Assembly: GCA_037043015.1 (NCBI GenBank)
Contig: CM073322.1
Coordinates: 31,987,864 to 32,051,863, forward strand
DNA length: 64,000 nt
Direction of reading: 5' to 3'
From: Bryum argenteum
Lineage: Eukaryota; Streptophyta; Bryopsida; Bryales; Bryaceae
Below are positions 35,666-46,305 of the stretch, piece by piece. The translations under genes and the position numbers were made by a program. A model generated the notes under the pieces. That model did not search any database. It saw only the letters and a program-made list of their open reading frames with translations, and was not told the DNA's origin. Position 1 is the stretch's first letter. Every line of letters starts with the position of its first letter.

Positions 35666-37732
35666 ATGGGGAAACACCCTCCTGCTGAGGTTCGCCTTTT
35701 CGATGGTAGGAAACATCCTCGTGCATGTCACTTTGAAAACAAAGAATCAATAAAAGAAATCAGCGGCTCTGATAACGACGATGACGAAATGAAGCGCGAG
35801 GTTGAAGATTCCGAAACAGACGATGAGACATGCACAGACCTTGATTCTGATGATTCATGCGATGATGATTCACCCAAGCCGAAGCGTAAGAAACAGAGAG
35901 TGGCAGTAAATGAGCAATCCATCTTTCTCAATGCGATGCAGAAATGCATGCACCTTAGTCATGCTCTCAAGGCTTATCTCGATCCAAGAAACATGGTTCC
36001 AGGGGATAACAAACTGGTTAAGAGACTAGATATCAATGAAGCATGTAGTATTCCAGGCAATGATATCACTCGTCAGATCAAATTCTATCAAATCAAAGGC
36101 ATCAATTTCTTGTGGGTGTTGCGGAACTTGGGTGTGGGAGGAGCTATTTTGGCGGATGAGATGGGTCTGGGGAAAACTATCCAAGTGATTGCTTTTCTGG
36201 CGCTTCTCAAACATGTGCACAGGAACAATGGACCTCATTTGGTTGTTGCTCCTGTATCCGTTCTTCAAAACTGGAAACAAGAGCTTGAGAGATGGTGCCC
36301 TTCGTTCAATGTGGTGGTTTACCACGGAAGCAAGAAAGAAGAGTTTTGTGATGATCGTTCTTACGGAAGTGGAGAAGGGAAGACGACACCGTTTGAGATT
36401 CTGATCACGAGTTACTCCATGTTTGAAGGGAAAAGTGAACAAATGAAGAAAGATCGCAGTTTCTTGAAGAAGTTTCGATGGGATTGTGTCGTTATGGACG
36501 AAGGACATTGCTTGAAGGATGCTTCAAGTTATAGGAATAAAAGACTTCAAGGTGTTGTTTCTAAAGCCAAACAACGTATCATGTTGACCGGTACACCAAT
36601 CCAAAATGACCTACAAGAGTTGTGGTCTCTTCTAAGTTTCTTGATGCCAAATATCTTCGAAAGGGACGAGGATGCTCTAAACGATTTATTTGGAGCGAGA
36701 AAAGATAAGCCACAAGATGATGTTTTGATCAAGATGCGGTCATTCTTGAAACCATTCGTGATGCGCCGAATAAAATCCGATGTGCTAGATCAACTTCCAC
36801 CAAAGAATCATTGTGTTATAGAGTGTGACATGACTCAAGCTCCATCTCAAGAGCAACTATACAATAATACTTACGCTTGGTGGCAATCTTATGCAAGAAA
36901 CAAAATCCCATTCGAGAACAAAACTCCAAATGAGGACCTTCTAAATACTTTAACACGTCAAGAGAGGTCAAACATTTTTTGTGACTTGAGAAAGATTTGT
37001 AACCATCCTTTACTTAAAAGAACAATCTACACAAATGAAGATGTGAACATGTTGGCAAGAAAGTTCCATAATCTTGGAGTATTCGGGAAGCGATGTAGTT
37101 TCGAGAGTGTTCGTGACACACTTCTCTCAAGTAGTGATTACGATCTACACAAATTGTGTGAAGCACATGGTGGCATAAAGAACGGTCCAGGGACATTGCT
37201 TAACCATCTTGCTTTATCATCCACCAAGTGCCAAACATTGGAGAGACTATTGTCCATGTTGCACAGAGACGGCCACAGGTGCTTACTTTTTAGCCAATGG
37301 ACAAAGATTTTGGACATTCTCGAATGGGTCCTCAATATTCTTGGATACACATTCATCCGTTTGGATGGTAAAACCAAGGTTGAAGACCGACAGAAGCTAG
37401 TGAACGAATTCAACAACAACAAGAACATATTTATCTTTTTGATATCTTCTCGAGCGGGAGGACAAGGTTTGAACTTGGTTGGAGCAGATACAGTCATCAT
37501 CCACGATGTGGACTTCAACCCTCAAGTAGATCGCCAAGCGGAAGATCGTTGTCACCGCATAGGTCAAAATAGACCCGTTACCGTTTATAAATTAGTCACT
37601 AGTAAGACTGTAGATGAAGGTATCTTTAAGATTGCTAAACAAAAGCTAACTCTGGATGCAGCAATATTGCATACACCAGAGGAATTAGATGAAAGGGAGA
37701 TTTTAAAAACAATTTTCTCTGGTCCAGTTTAA
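35666..37732 (+). CDS. CHR19: Intronless SNF2-family ATPase, CHR19/ETL1/SMARCAD1-like, 688 aa
   Basis: DNA-dependent ATPase of the Fun30/ETL1 branch of chromatin remodellers. The start MGKHPPAEVRLF follows an ACC context; in-frame extension upstream would run through the duplicated leader without an ATG. An acidic/serine stretch (about residues 30-70) and a basic cluster (KPKRKKQR) precede the SNF2 domain. Motif I is DEMGLGKT (about 164-172), motif II DEGH (about 278), motif III LTGTPIQND (about 305). The C-terminal helicase half has LFSQWTKILDILEW, RLDGKTK, SSRAGGQGLNL and motif VI QAEDRCHRIGQ (about 623-633), ending shortly after. The block CVVMDEGHCLKDASSYRNKR is characteristic of CHR19/SMARCAD1. 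All helicase motifs are intact over more than 2 kb of single open frame. The lack of introns in an intron-rich neighbourhood suggests a retrocopy. I see no poly(A) tail, so this is inferred. Confidence 0.9.
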   Translation: MGKHPPAEVRLFDGRKHPRACHFENKESIKEISGSDNDDDEMKREVEDSETDDETCTDLDSDDSCDDDSPKPKRKKQRVAVNEQSIFLNAMQKCMHLSHALKAYLDPRNMVPGDNKLVKRLDINEACSIPGNDITRQIKFYQIKGINFLWVLRNLGVGGAILADEMGLGKTIQVIAFLALLKHVHRNNGPHLVVAPVSVLQNWKQELERWCPSFNVVVYHGSKKEEFCDDRSYGSGEGKTTPFEILITSYSMFEGKSEQMKKDRSFLKKFRWDCVVMDEGHCLKDASSYRNKRLQGVVSKAKQRIMLTGTPIQNDLQELWSLLSFLMPNIFERDEDALNDLFGARKDKPQDDVLIKMRSFLKPFVMRRIKSDVLDQLPPKNHCVIECDMTQAPSQEQLYNNTYAWWQSYARNKIPFENKTPNEDLLNTLTRQERSNIFCDLRKICNHPLLKRTIYTNEDVNMLARKFHNLGVFGKRCSFESVRDTLLSSSDYDLHKLCEAHGGIKNGPGTLLNHLALSSTKCQTLERLLSMLHRDGHRCLLFSQWTKILDILEWVLNILGYTFIRLDGKTKVEDRQKLVNEFNNNKNIFIFLISSRAGGQGLNLVGADTVIIHDVDFNPQVDRQAEDRCHRIGQNRPVTVYKLVTSKTVDEGIFKIAKQKLTLDAAILHTPEELDEREILKTIFSGPV

Positions 37733-38250
37733 CTGTATCAATTTATTGAAATATAAATTCTTTTTTTAAAAAACCAGCTTTCCAAGACTAATAACATCCT
37801 CATGGGCCATACATCAATTAGTGTCAAAGCAAAATGGTCTTTCCGTCTCAAAATTTAATGCCTGATTTTCACTTATTACTGTCTGTATGATGATACAATT
37901 TTGCACTAACTTATTCTGAAATGATTTTCTTTGGTTAGAACATAGGTAACATATTTTTATTAGATTTTACTAAGTGAGTCTTGATCTCACATAATTGGCG
38001 GACGTAGCTACGGTGTGAGCGGAGAGCGGTGAGCGGTGAGCGTTGAGCCATCAAATTTCAGCAATTTGAGCGGTGAATTGGTATTTTTAGTAAAAAAATT
38101 TCTAAAAATAATATTTTTACTATTTTCTGGAATATTCTCAAGAATTTTCGAATATTCTTAACTTATTACCGTGGTTTAGTGTTCCTAAACCCGTGGAGAT
38201 AAGGCTGAAAATTCTGAAATTTGGTGGACTTAAACCACGTTCTTCAAATG
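37733..38250. other. Intergenic between SNF2 ORF and MITE
   Basis: AT-rich. A short GAGCGGTGAGCGGTGAGCG repeat lies near 38,020. No gene is visible. Confidence 0.5.
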
Positions 38251-38841
38251 TTAACCCTTAATCGTCACCGGTGACCAAACTGGTCACCAAGGTCATTGTT
38301 TTTGCTTTTGGGGTCCGACACAGTGGTAGGGTGCAAATCTTGTCCAAAGGCACCCCTATTCTTTTGTTTTTCCGAATCCAATGCTCCTTCCCAATCGCCT
38401 CCTTGAGGTTTGTGTGATTCGCGCGCAATTGTAGGGGCCACGTGATCCCATGGTCAATGCTCTTTGACTTGGCCTTTCTTTTTATTTTTTTGACGATTTT
38501 TTTTCAAAATAATAAAAAATCTTGATCTTTATCCCTATACCATGCTCTATGATGCCAATTTTCAGAAAAAATGACCCAAGGGGGGAAAAACCAAAAAAGC
38601 AATATGATATTTCTCACTCATGATGAGCAACCAAAACATTTTTTTCTCAACGGTGCCATTTTTTGAGATTTTACCCGATGTGATCAATCTTTTTGCATTG
38701 GTCACATCACCAAGTTACCTTGATAACCACTGTTTCCGATTCTCAAAATTGTTTTACCTTAGTGCAGAAATAAGGCCAGAAGACAATGAGGTTGCATTTC
38801 TCTCCAATTTGTGGAAAACAAGGATGTCAATTAAGGGTTAA
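38251..38841. mobile_element. Complete TTAA-bounded MITE, 591 bp including TTAA
   Basis: Begins TTAACCCTTAATCGTC and ends with the inverse of TTAACCCTTAATTGAC (about 16 bp, two mismatches). Both ends can be read as TTAA target duplications outside CCCTTAAT termini. No coding capacity. A related 3' part lies at 668-882. TTAA targets and termini beginning CCC are features of piggyBac-type elements, but the palindromic ends also allow other readings. Confidence 0.65.
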
Positions 38842-39066
38842 GAGACATTTAAGAATTTTACAGAGTAGGCTAGTATATTATAACTGTGAAATCAGAAGTC
38901 GAAGTTGTATTGCAATTCATAAATTTTTGTAAATAGGGATACATTTATTGACTTTTGTAAAACGCTGAAATCAAAATAAATAACGTGTGAAACACACGAT
39001 TACAGGGATAACATATAGAACGGGTAGATGTGAATGTTGGTTTACGTAATGTGACCTTGAGGTAGT
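38842..39066. other. 3' flank of the MULE-like transposase gene
   Basis: Short AT-rich segment downstream of the last transposase ORF. A clear terminal inverted repeat for the transposon was not found. Confidence 0.4.
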
Positions 39067-40514
39067 CTACTCTCTAACTTGGTCTAGGATTCCCCTCTCT
39101 AGAACCTCGTTGAAACTGAGGGTCGGCGCGTGGATGAAGAGGTCTCTATCAATATCAAATTTGCATACCAATACCAACACGAAGTATAGGTGCTTGCAAT
39201 GTCTATACGGTTCGCCTTTTCGTCCTAACTTAGTTATGGTTTTTTTGAACACCGGGCAAGAACACTCAGGGTTCTCACTAATAGATAGTTTATAGACAGA
39301 CTCTGAATCCGAATCCAAAGCGACAATACATCCAAAACCAGGTTGTGGTATCATGGTCACCTCGAGTATTTTTGCCTCCATGGCACGAGCTGAATCAATG
39401 TTCTTCATGTGGTTTGGAGTCACAGCCTTGATGCGTCGAAGAATTTTAGACTTGCGTGATTTGGGGTACACATTAGCCTTGTCTGGCACTAGAATATGTG
39501 ACAAGACTCTCGGTGGGACAGAAGTATTGAATTTGCGGTTGACAGGAAGGCGTTCCTTTTGTGGGAGCCAAAAACCCGCATTCTCCAACGCCTCTATTTC
39601 GTCATGTGTCAGATTAGTCCCAATCTTCACGGGCCAAACAGAGGGAATAGGCGGTCGACCTTGTTTCCGAGAGAACGGCTCAATCCATTTACGACGAATG
39701 CCCTTCACACAACGCTCAATGTTGTCTGGACAAAAGAAAAACTGATCAGTTTTTTTGGACCTTCTTGAGGACGCTGCCATACTCCGGTGTAAGTTGGAGT
39801 TGTGGTCGCCTTCCCGTTTTGGACAATCCGGGATTCGCATTTCTTCCTGGTCTTAGCCATGATACTCCAACAAGCCTTGGATGAGGATTCTTTCAAACGA
39901 GCAATGTGCCATAGACGCTCATTCACTCTCGTCTCTTGGATAGCAATGACGCGCTGAATACTGGGTCCAGGACAAGAGGACGGTTCCAGCGGTTGCTCCT
40001 AAACTTCATCTTCTTCGTGGATAGGATTGAGATTCTGAGCAAGAGCTCGTGTGACTCTTCTCCCTATTCGAGGAAGTGAGTAGCTCACGGTGTCAGGTCG
40101 ATGAGTTTCATCTTCACGACCAATGGGAACATGAGCCTTACGTTTCCTAGAACCAAAAAATCTCTGCCCCCTCCAAGTGGGCGTCACGCGTACAGTAAGC
40201 TTCTGCTTCAGGGAAGTCCATAACTGCCTTGTTGAGGCAAGATGGATTGCCGGATCCATTAGCCCAACGTTGAGCGGTATAAAGACACTGACGAAGTTCT
40301 TCTACGGATGGTCCAGAACCACTTGCAGCGCCTTTGTTGAATTGATGGTAGCCGACCACTTGGATGAATGCCGAACGTAGTCGTCAACGGCTGCGACGTA
40401 GAGATCCCTACCCTTATTGTCAAACGCTTGCAGCCACTTGTTATGGATTGACTCCGCAAGATTACATGAAGGCATCTATGCGAGTTCTTCTGCCGAATAT
40501 TTTTTTTTCCTGCA
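39067..40514 (-). pseudogene. C-terminal part of MULE-like transposase with SWIM zinc finger, broken
   Basis: Minus strand. After the exon ending at 40,719 the sequence resumes near 40,514 (acceptor TTGCAG) but quickly meets a TAG (near 40,478) and later a one-base frameshift near 40,370, where the reading passes from VAAVDDYVR to AFIQVVGYHQFNKG. The last open frame (39840-39067, 257 codons) contains CSCPVFKKT..GEPYRHCKHLYFVL, a CxCx(n)CxH SWIM-type zinc finger as found near the C-terminus of MULE/FAR1-related transposases. The lesions make a full-length protein unlikely unless splicing skips them. Confidence 0.65.
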
Positions 40515-40718
40515 ATGTACAAACGTATTAGGCCTTTATTCATAATTTAGATTTGTACTTAATTCATATTCACAGTATATAAATCCACATAAAAGTCAAC
40601 TAATACTATATATTATTAAAACAATAACTGTCAATTTCTTTGGTATTGTCATAACATTCTAGAAGCTACCGTAGAGCATGTAATAAGCAAAGATATCGCA
40701 AAGAAATTGTATACTTAC

Positions 40719-42668
40719 TAGTTCCATAAATCCACCCCATTGTCTGTATCTGAAGTGCCAGTACGCAAGCCAATGACCTAAGTGTTCTAAACCAACTTTG
40801 GAGGTGGCCTTCTTCGTGTGCGCAGTGCGCATCATGGGAACAGCAGGGTTTCCATAGCCGTAGATGATGCGCACTGCGTTCCAGTTGGCTTGAGCACTAT
40901 CAGCCATAAATCCTTGGAACTGCGGCTTCGGTACTCCGTTCCTGGCCATCACATGATTAAGGTTCTTCCAGAAGACGAGTTGAGCATCTTTGTCCTCTGA
41001 TTGGAAATCACAGCATGCAATGGTTAGAATGCGTTGGTAACGCGAGTCGTACACATGGCAGGCCATGGTGGTCCAATCCGTAACGCGTTTGACATGGTCA
41101 AACATCATCCATGCGTGAGAGAGATTTCCTCCAGGCTGCATACGGCGAACCAGATCAACACCGCTACCGGGGCCGACCTCCGACATCTTGAAGATGAAGA
41201 CTTTCTCTGATTCGTCGCCTTGGCCAGGGAACATGTTGCGTTGCACATATGCCCAGTTGCTGAGACCTCTGAGCTTTGAGATCCCATCGAGAATGCCGTA
41301 CCTACGCAAGTACTTGATAGTGTAGATACGATTCGGCATGCTGGGAGAGTTTAACCCTTTGCATTGTTCAAAGACTGGTTCCAGCTGCTGAAGAGAAAGA
41401 TTGCCGGTTTCGGGGTCACCTTCGTCACGGAGAAGTAAGTTACCTAACAAGTCTTTGCTGGTTTCCATAACTATTTTGGAAACAGTTGCTAGAGGGTTAC
41501 GGTCAACATGCTCTTCTAGTAACTCATCTATTTTTTTTCTTACACATCTATAATCTCCAACTTTGATAGGGTGTTTGTGCGTTCCTATATGGACACATGC
41601 ACGCTCCTGACAATCTTCTCCAACTACGTAAAAGATCTTTGCAGAAGAAGGCGCAACACAAACAGGAGGATCTTTGCAAAACTTACAGACCAACGTAGAG
41701 GTGGGCGGAGGCGCTCCGCCTACCGGGAAGGGGTCTTTGGTAATGCCTTCAAACTCCACATCGTTCACTCTAGCCACTCGATCAGGTCGTTGCAAGAAGT
41801 CGCAGTTTGGGTTGTAGCACTGTAAATGTCCTATAGAGTTCGAGTATCAAAAAGACAACACTTGTGTATTGCTGATGTTGGTGGTCATCGTCCTAGTCCA
41901 CACATGACCGTCATACAGTTTATCCATCCCCTCCATGGACTTCGCGACCTTGTGAGTTGCAGACGGAAGAGTCGGCGGAAAGATGAAGAGAACATCGCCA
42001 TTGAATGACGGAGGCAAGAAAGATATGTTGACAATGCGGATGGTTTTGAAATCTATTTTTTTGAGTAGAATCTTGCTACTGGGCATTCTAGCGAGATTGC
42101 AGAGGGATGGAAGAATTATTTTGGGTTTGACAATTTGCGATGAAAGTAAAGGAGAGGTGGCTCTTAGATAGTTATCACTAATAGGAGGTTGCAATGGAAT
42201 TTCAGTCAATAGACGACATGGATGCAGAGGAGACTTCTTCTCGTCTTCTGATGAATCTGATATGTCAATGGTGACTTCGAGACCTGGTTCGACCTTGACA
42301 CAAGCAAGAGCTGGAGCTACCGTGGATATAGTAGAAGAACTACGTGGGGTTAGGAGAACTGTTGAGGCGTTCATGACGGACTCTGTCAAGCCATAGAGGC
42401 GATACTTTCCAACTCTAAGCTTCCAGATTGTAGTATTAGTCTCTAAGATGATTGCCATTGAATACTGAACATGATTAGTAACATGTTCAAGAACTTCTCT
42501 CTCTAACCACAGGGAAGATGCATCGTAGCCAAATCGAATTCCAAGCCACGATGCAGTGATCTCTACGACACCTTCAAGCCCTACGGGCATGCAAATGGGA
42601 ACAAGTGCTCCCTGTGATACAATCTCAACGATGTCTGCAGGAGAGGGTTCAGAAGAAGAGGAAGCCAT
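40719..42668 (-). CDS. MULE-like transposase N-terminal exons
   Basis: Exon 1 is 42668-41862 (269 codons, MASSSSEPSPADIV..) and exon 2 is 41819-40719 (367 codons), joined in phase 0 to give NTQ/CYNPNCDF. The ATG at 42,668 is preferred because the frame upstream has only a TTG. Exon 2 begins with a cysteine cluster (CYNPNCDF, CKFCKDPPVC, CVHIGTHKH) resembling a DNA-binding finger. It continues into a DDE-like core: MMFDHVKRVTDWTTMACHVYD, then a second acidic site in GFMADSAQANWN, with W/H/E-rich sequence after. Assignment to the Mutator-like superfamily rests on this order and the downstream SWIM finger. These exons are open, but the 3' half of the gene is damaged. Confidence 0.6.
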
Positions 42669-43179
42669 GATGCGCGAGAGGACCAACAAGCATCGACAAT
42701 GGATGTGAGAAAAGGATACAGACTAGGTATGATGCAGTTTATAAGAAGAAATTGGTTGTCGGAAGTTGTAATTAAGTAAATAAGTACAGTAGATTGGATA
42801 AATCTGACAATTACAATGTTGAAGAGTAAATGCTGAATACTATTAGGCAATTGTAATTAGTGTCGTTAATGCGCAAGTGTTGACAGTCTCAGATTTGGAA
42901 AAGCGACGGCGGCCGTCATTGTCAGAGCATTTGTATCTAAATTCAAAAAATAGATTAACATCTCATGTCAGAGACTGTCACATTTGGCAGCCCATGAGCC
43001 GTCATAGTTGTTGCGATCATTAATGATCAACTGCGCAAATTACGTTAGTGGGCGGCTTGTAAAATTTGTATAAATAGGAGTAGGACGACGATATGGTCCT
43101 TTCCATTGTTCGTTTAGTTGGTGTTGGTAAGGTTTTGAGACGTTCCGTTCTTTGTCCATTTCAATAGAGTTTTGACGTA
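42669..43179. promoter_or_regulatory. Bidirectional promoter between transposase and partner gene
   Basis: 511 bases between divergent start codons. A TATA box for the + gene (TATAAATA, 43,069-43,076) lies about 110 bases before its ATG. A TATA-like TATAAA for the - gene (42,738-42,743) lies about 70 bases before its ATG. Confidence 0.55.
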
Positions 43180-43893
43180 ATGGACGCGGTGAGCATGGAA
43201 TGTGAGAGATCCAATGAGAGTGTGCCTAAGAAGAAGAAGAAGAGAGGGGGTACTCGTTTTAGTAACACGAAAGCGCGCAAACGAAGTGCATTGCAAAAGG
43301 TGGGTGCGTCTCGGTCCAGTGCAGATGAGGGAGGCCCTGCGAATTTTGACCTGAACGATGATGAAGACGGGCCGCAGTATAGGCGAAATGTCAAAATGCG
43401 TTCGATCAATCTTGACACAGTGATCGAGATTGCCGAGAAAGACACGGTTGAAGATGGGAACGTATTCAAGAGATTTTTAGAAGAGCAGGAGCGCGGTAGA
43501 AGTGGATCGACATCGAGTGAATCTCTATGTTATTACATAGGAGGTGATGAGGTTGCACAGGATTCCGAGAAGTAGGTACGGTAGTATTCTTGACTTTTTG
43601 CCATTAAGTTATTGCAGTTTGAGTTTAATGATTTGAATGTTTGCATACTAGGAAGTTGCCGAGGACGGTCTCAAGGATGATGATGTAGATGATATAAGTT
43701 TTGAGGTTACGGAGAAAGATATCAAGGATTGTTCTGAGAACGAGGAGCGGATGGACAAGAACAAGAAGTTGGTAGATGTTGAAGACGATGAAGATACCAC
43801 TGATCGCTTTTTAGAGGAGGAGGTAAATGACATGACGTTTTTCTTAAGAGTCATGAAGGAGTTAGGGCACACTTTAGCGTTCACCTCCATAGA
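43180..43893 (+). CDS. Small basic/acidic nuclear-type protein divergent from the transposase
   Basis: Not recognised. The first frame (43180-43575, 131 codons) begins MDAVSMECERSNESVPKKKK, with a strong KKKKKR nuclear-localisation-type run and a second one (KARKRSALQK). A second frame, about 43,651-43,896, continues EVAEDGLKDDDVDDISFEV and ends near 43,896; a splice between the two is likely but its borders are unclear (donor GATGAG/GTTGCA or nearby, acceptor ACTAG). The two parts look internally duplicated: EIAEKDTVED..RFLEEQ in the first and EVTEKDIKD..DRFLEEE in the second. The head-to-head arrangement suggests it is an accessory protein of the same transposon, but a host gene remains possible. 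Confidence 0.5.
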
Positions 43894-43896
43894 TTA

Positions 43897-44899
43897 GATA
43901 TGCGATTATTTTTGCACGGTACGCCAATGTACATTTCGGTTAAGTATTGCTTTAGTAAGGAGAATATGACGTTCTATTGAATATATGTTTGATTTGTGCT
44001 GATAATTATAAATCATGACAGTTCTGATTGGAGTTACTAAGTAAGGAGTTCGTGATACATATAAGTACTATACTCTTGTGTAAGTAAAATTCTTTGGGAG
44101 TGTACAATTTACAAGTCTATAATACAGTATGCAATCAGAAGTACTTGAAGAGTTTTTGGGTGACGACGTAGCATATCAGAGAGGATGTATTATTGAAGTC
44201 TTGAATGACCTTATTATATTATGTCTAATGTTACATGATTAGTTAGAATGTCAAAGTTGAATATTAGATCTTCAATACCTTGTTACATGAATAATAGTAC
44301 AAGTATCAGAACTTCGAGTCTTAATAATATATTTCGACTAGGTAATATCCATTTTAATTAAAGTGTGGTGCAAGTGTAAAGACCCGTGCATAAAACAAGC
44401 CCAATATGATAATATAAAAGATTGAAGGGTATAGACTGCTAGAAGGTACGGGTATTACTTTCAACGGGGTAGAGAGAAAAACCGGCTCCGGGTATATTGA
44501 AGCACTGGACATGGACCCTGCCTGGGTACCGAGGTATCAAGGTAAATCAAGGTACCAAGGTATCGAGGTATTGACGGACTTGGCCCTGCCTTAAGATCTG
44601 GGTATCGGGCTTGGAGGGGCGGGTATGCTGCCTTGGTATAGGGCAGGTATGATGCCTTGGTATTGGACGGGCGGGCAAGTATGCAGCCTGCTCCTTATTT
44701 TCCGAAAGCAGCTCATTAGCGTCGGGGCGGCCTCCAGCGGCGCGGCGCACTCTGGGGGCCTCCGCAGCGCCTCCAATGGGCCGGAGTCATTGATACGCAT
44801 GTGCCTCCGATGGGCCACAGAACCCTAATTGTTATCTTAGAAGCCGCCAGGTCAAGCCGCCTAGTGATATGCTTGGCGGCCTTAGGATTAGTCAGTAAA
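43897..44899. other. Intergenic with short GGTATC-type repeats
   Basis: AT-rich to about 44,440. It then has local repeats of GGTATC/GGTACC (44,520-44,580) and GCCTTGGTAT (44,630-44,665). The ORFs here are compositional. No gene is seen. Confidence 0.5.
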
Positions 44900-45306
44900 G
44901 ATGCCTGACAGAAAGGGTGGCGAAATTGATTGTAGCACCAAATATAAGATGGACGCTGACAATGAAGATGCTTTCGTTGGACTTGAATGGACTAGCTTAA
45001 CTTATCTTCGCCATCAAAGAGAAGGATCCTTACAAATGAAGTGTGTGAAAATAATTTCCGTTCCTAGGATTCTGTAGGAAGGAGCTGCGATTTTCGAAGA
45101 AGAAGAAGATATGACGAACCTTGTGGAGAAGGAGGTGACAGTGATCTATGGAGAAGAGAACGCCGAGATGAATCCAGAGAATGTGAGTGCCGATTCAGAG
45201 TCAAGCCTCATTTCTGAGTTTTACAGGGAATACGCTCTTCGATACGCTCCAGAAAAAATGAAGACTCGTGAAGAAAAGGAGGCGTGGTTTTCGACGGGCT
45301 TCAAGG
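44900..45306 (+). CDS. Exon-like ORFs of an unrecognised gene (5' fragments)
   Basis: Two open stretches on +. The first is 44,900-45,040 (MPDRKGGEID..GLEWTSLTYLRHQREG). The second follows TTCTGTAG at 45,073 and runs EGAAIFEEEEDMTNLVEKEV to FSTGFK at 45,306, ending at a GT. A third, in another frame, at about 45,485-45,559 reads WRDLVFQEQGTWMPAWVLPD. Composition is protein-like and a highly charged segment (KMKTREEKEAW) is visible. I could not join them in one phase, nor link them cleanly to a possible further exon at 61,474 (DPLKLHGVVREEESDAD). They may be a gene split by the repeat array and CACTA insertion, or a relic. Confidence 0.4.
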
Positions 45307-45363
45307 TTAGAATCACCTGCTTCATCATGTACTCAATTTGCTACTTGTACTCATTTAGATTTC

Positions 45364-45469
45364 GAAGTACAAAAGTACTCACACACTTCCGAAGTACAAA
45401 AGTACTCACACACAAATGAAGTGTGTGAGTACTTTTGTACTTTCGAGTGTGTGAGTACTTTTGTACTTC
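45364..45469. repeat. Near-perfect long hairpin with internal direct repeats
   Basis: The left arm (45,364-45,413) and right arm (45,421-45,469) pair almost completely around a 7-base loop AAATGAA. Each arm holds two copies of a GAAGTACAAAAGTACTCACA-type unit, so four copies are arranged as two direct pairs in mirror orientation. The apex sequence ACAAATGAAGTGTGTGA also occurs at 45,032-45,048. Confidence 0.9.
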
Positions 45470-45604
45470 CGATTCAATTTAGATTTCGGTGGAGAGATCT
45501 TGTATTTCAAGAACAGGGCACATGGATGCCGGCGTGGGTGCTTCCTGACGCACCGAGGTAGGATCAAACTAACCGAGGTTGGTGATGCTCAGAAACTCAG
45601 TCAC

Positions 45605-46271
45605 CATCCTCAATTCCTGGGCTTTGATGTTGGTCGGGGCCTTCGTGCTTGACTGTGGATTTGGCGATTTCTGTGTTTTTTGCTCTTATTTGTCACCTGC
45701 TTGCCAGACTCGCGCGGCGGGGTGCGAAGAAAAATTCTCTATTTTGCATTTCGATTGTGGACTCGCTGTGGCCACCTCGGGGACTTGGTGTGGTCATCGT
45801 CGACTTGCTGTGGTCACCTTGTGGACTTGTTGTGGTCGTCGTGAGCATTGTGGGTCGGGTGCGGACTCGCTATGGCCATCTCGAGTTTATCGTTTGCTTG
45901 CAACAGCGCGGCATACTGGCAGGGGATGAAGGCCCTGCCTTTGCTTGTAAAGATGCAGCAGCTTGCCACCATTCAGGTGCTCGAAACTGGCCACAGCGAG
46001 TGAAGATCTGCGCTCTGATGATGGTCGGGGCCTTCGTGTTCGCCTTTGTTGCCCGAAGTTGTGAGGTGCTTGCCAGCCTTGCATTGACGCAAGGTTGGGG
46101 GGCGTAGAAAAATCCTCTTGTTTTTGCATTTCGAATTTCACTTTGATCATGACTTTTGTCTGAATTTTTGAATCCTCCCTTCTTGGCTGTGGTCGTCGTG
46201 AGCATCGTGGGCCGGGTGCGGAATCGTTGTGGCCACCTAGAGGTTTTTGTTTGCTTGCAACAGCGTGGCAT
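45605..46271 (+). repeat. Tandem array, ~358-bp units (left flank of CACTA)
   Basis: The unit landmark GCTTGCAACAGCG(C/T)GGCAT occurs at about 45,894 and 46,253. Between them lie GGGGATGAAGGCCCTGCC, GATGATGGTCGGGGCC and CCAGCCTTGC. A more diverged unit precedes it from about 45,605. The last unit is interrupted by the CACTA element and resumes at 60,191. Confidence 0.85.
46269..46271. repeat. CACTA target site duplication, left (CAT)
   Basis: CAT immediately outside the left terminus, repeated at 60,191-60,193. The undisrupted unit upstream has a single GGCATACTGG at the same place, which confirms the 3-bp duplication. Confidence 0.9.
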
Positions 46272-46305
46272 CACTATAAGAAAACCCTGTTTTTTCTGAT
46301 GTCTA
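46272..46305 (+). repeat. CACTA left terminal inverted repeat
   Basis: 34 bases identical to the complement of 60,157-60,190; begins CACTATAAGAAAACCC and ends in GATGTCTA, so the first copy of the recurrent motif is part of the terminus. Confidence 0.95.

Noticed and set aside
38860..44100. AAGAATTTTAC / GTAAAATTCTT as terminal repeats of the MULE-like element
   Set aside because: Only 11 bases match, neighbouring bases diverge and no 9-bp target duplication is visible; probably chance.
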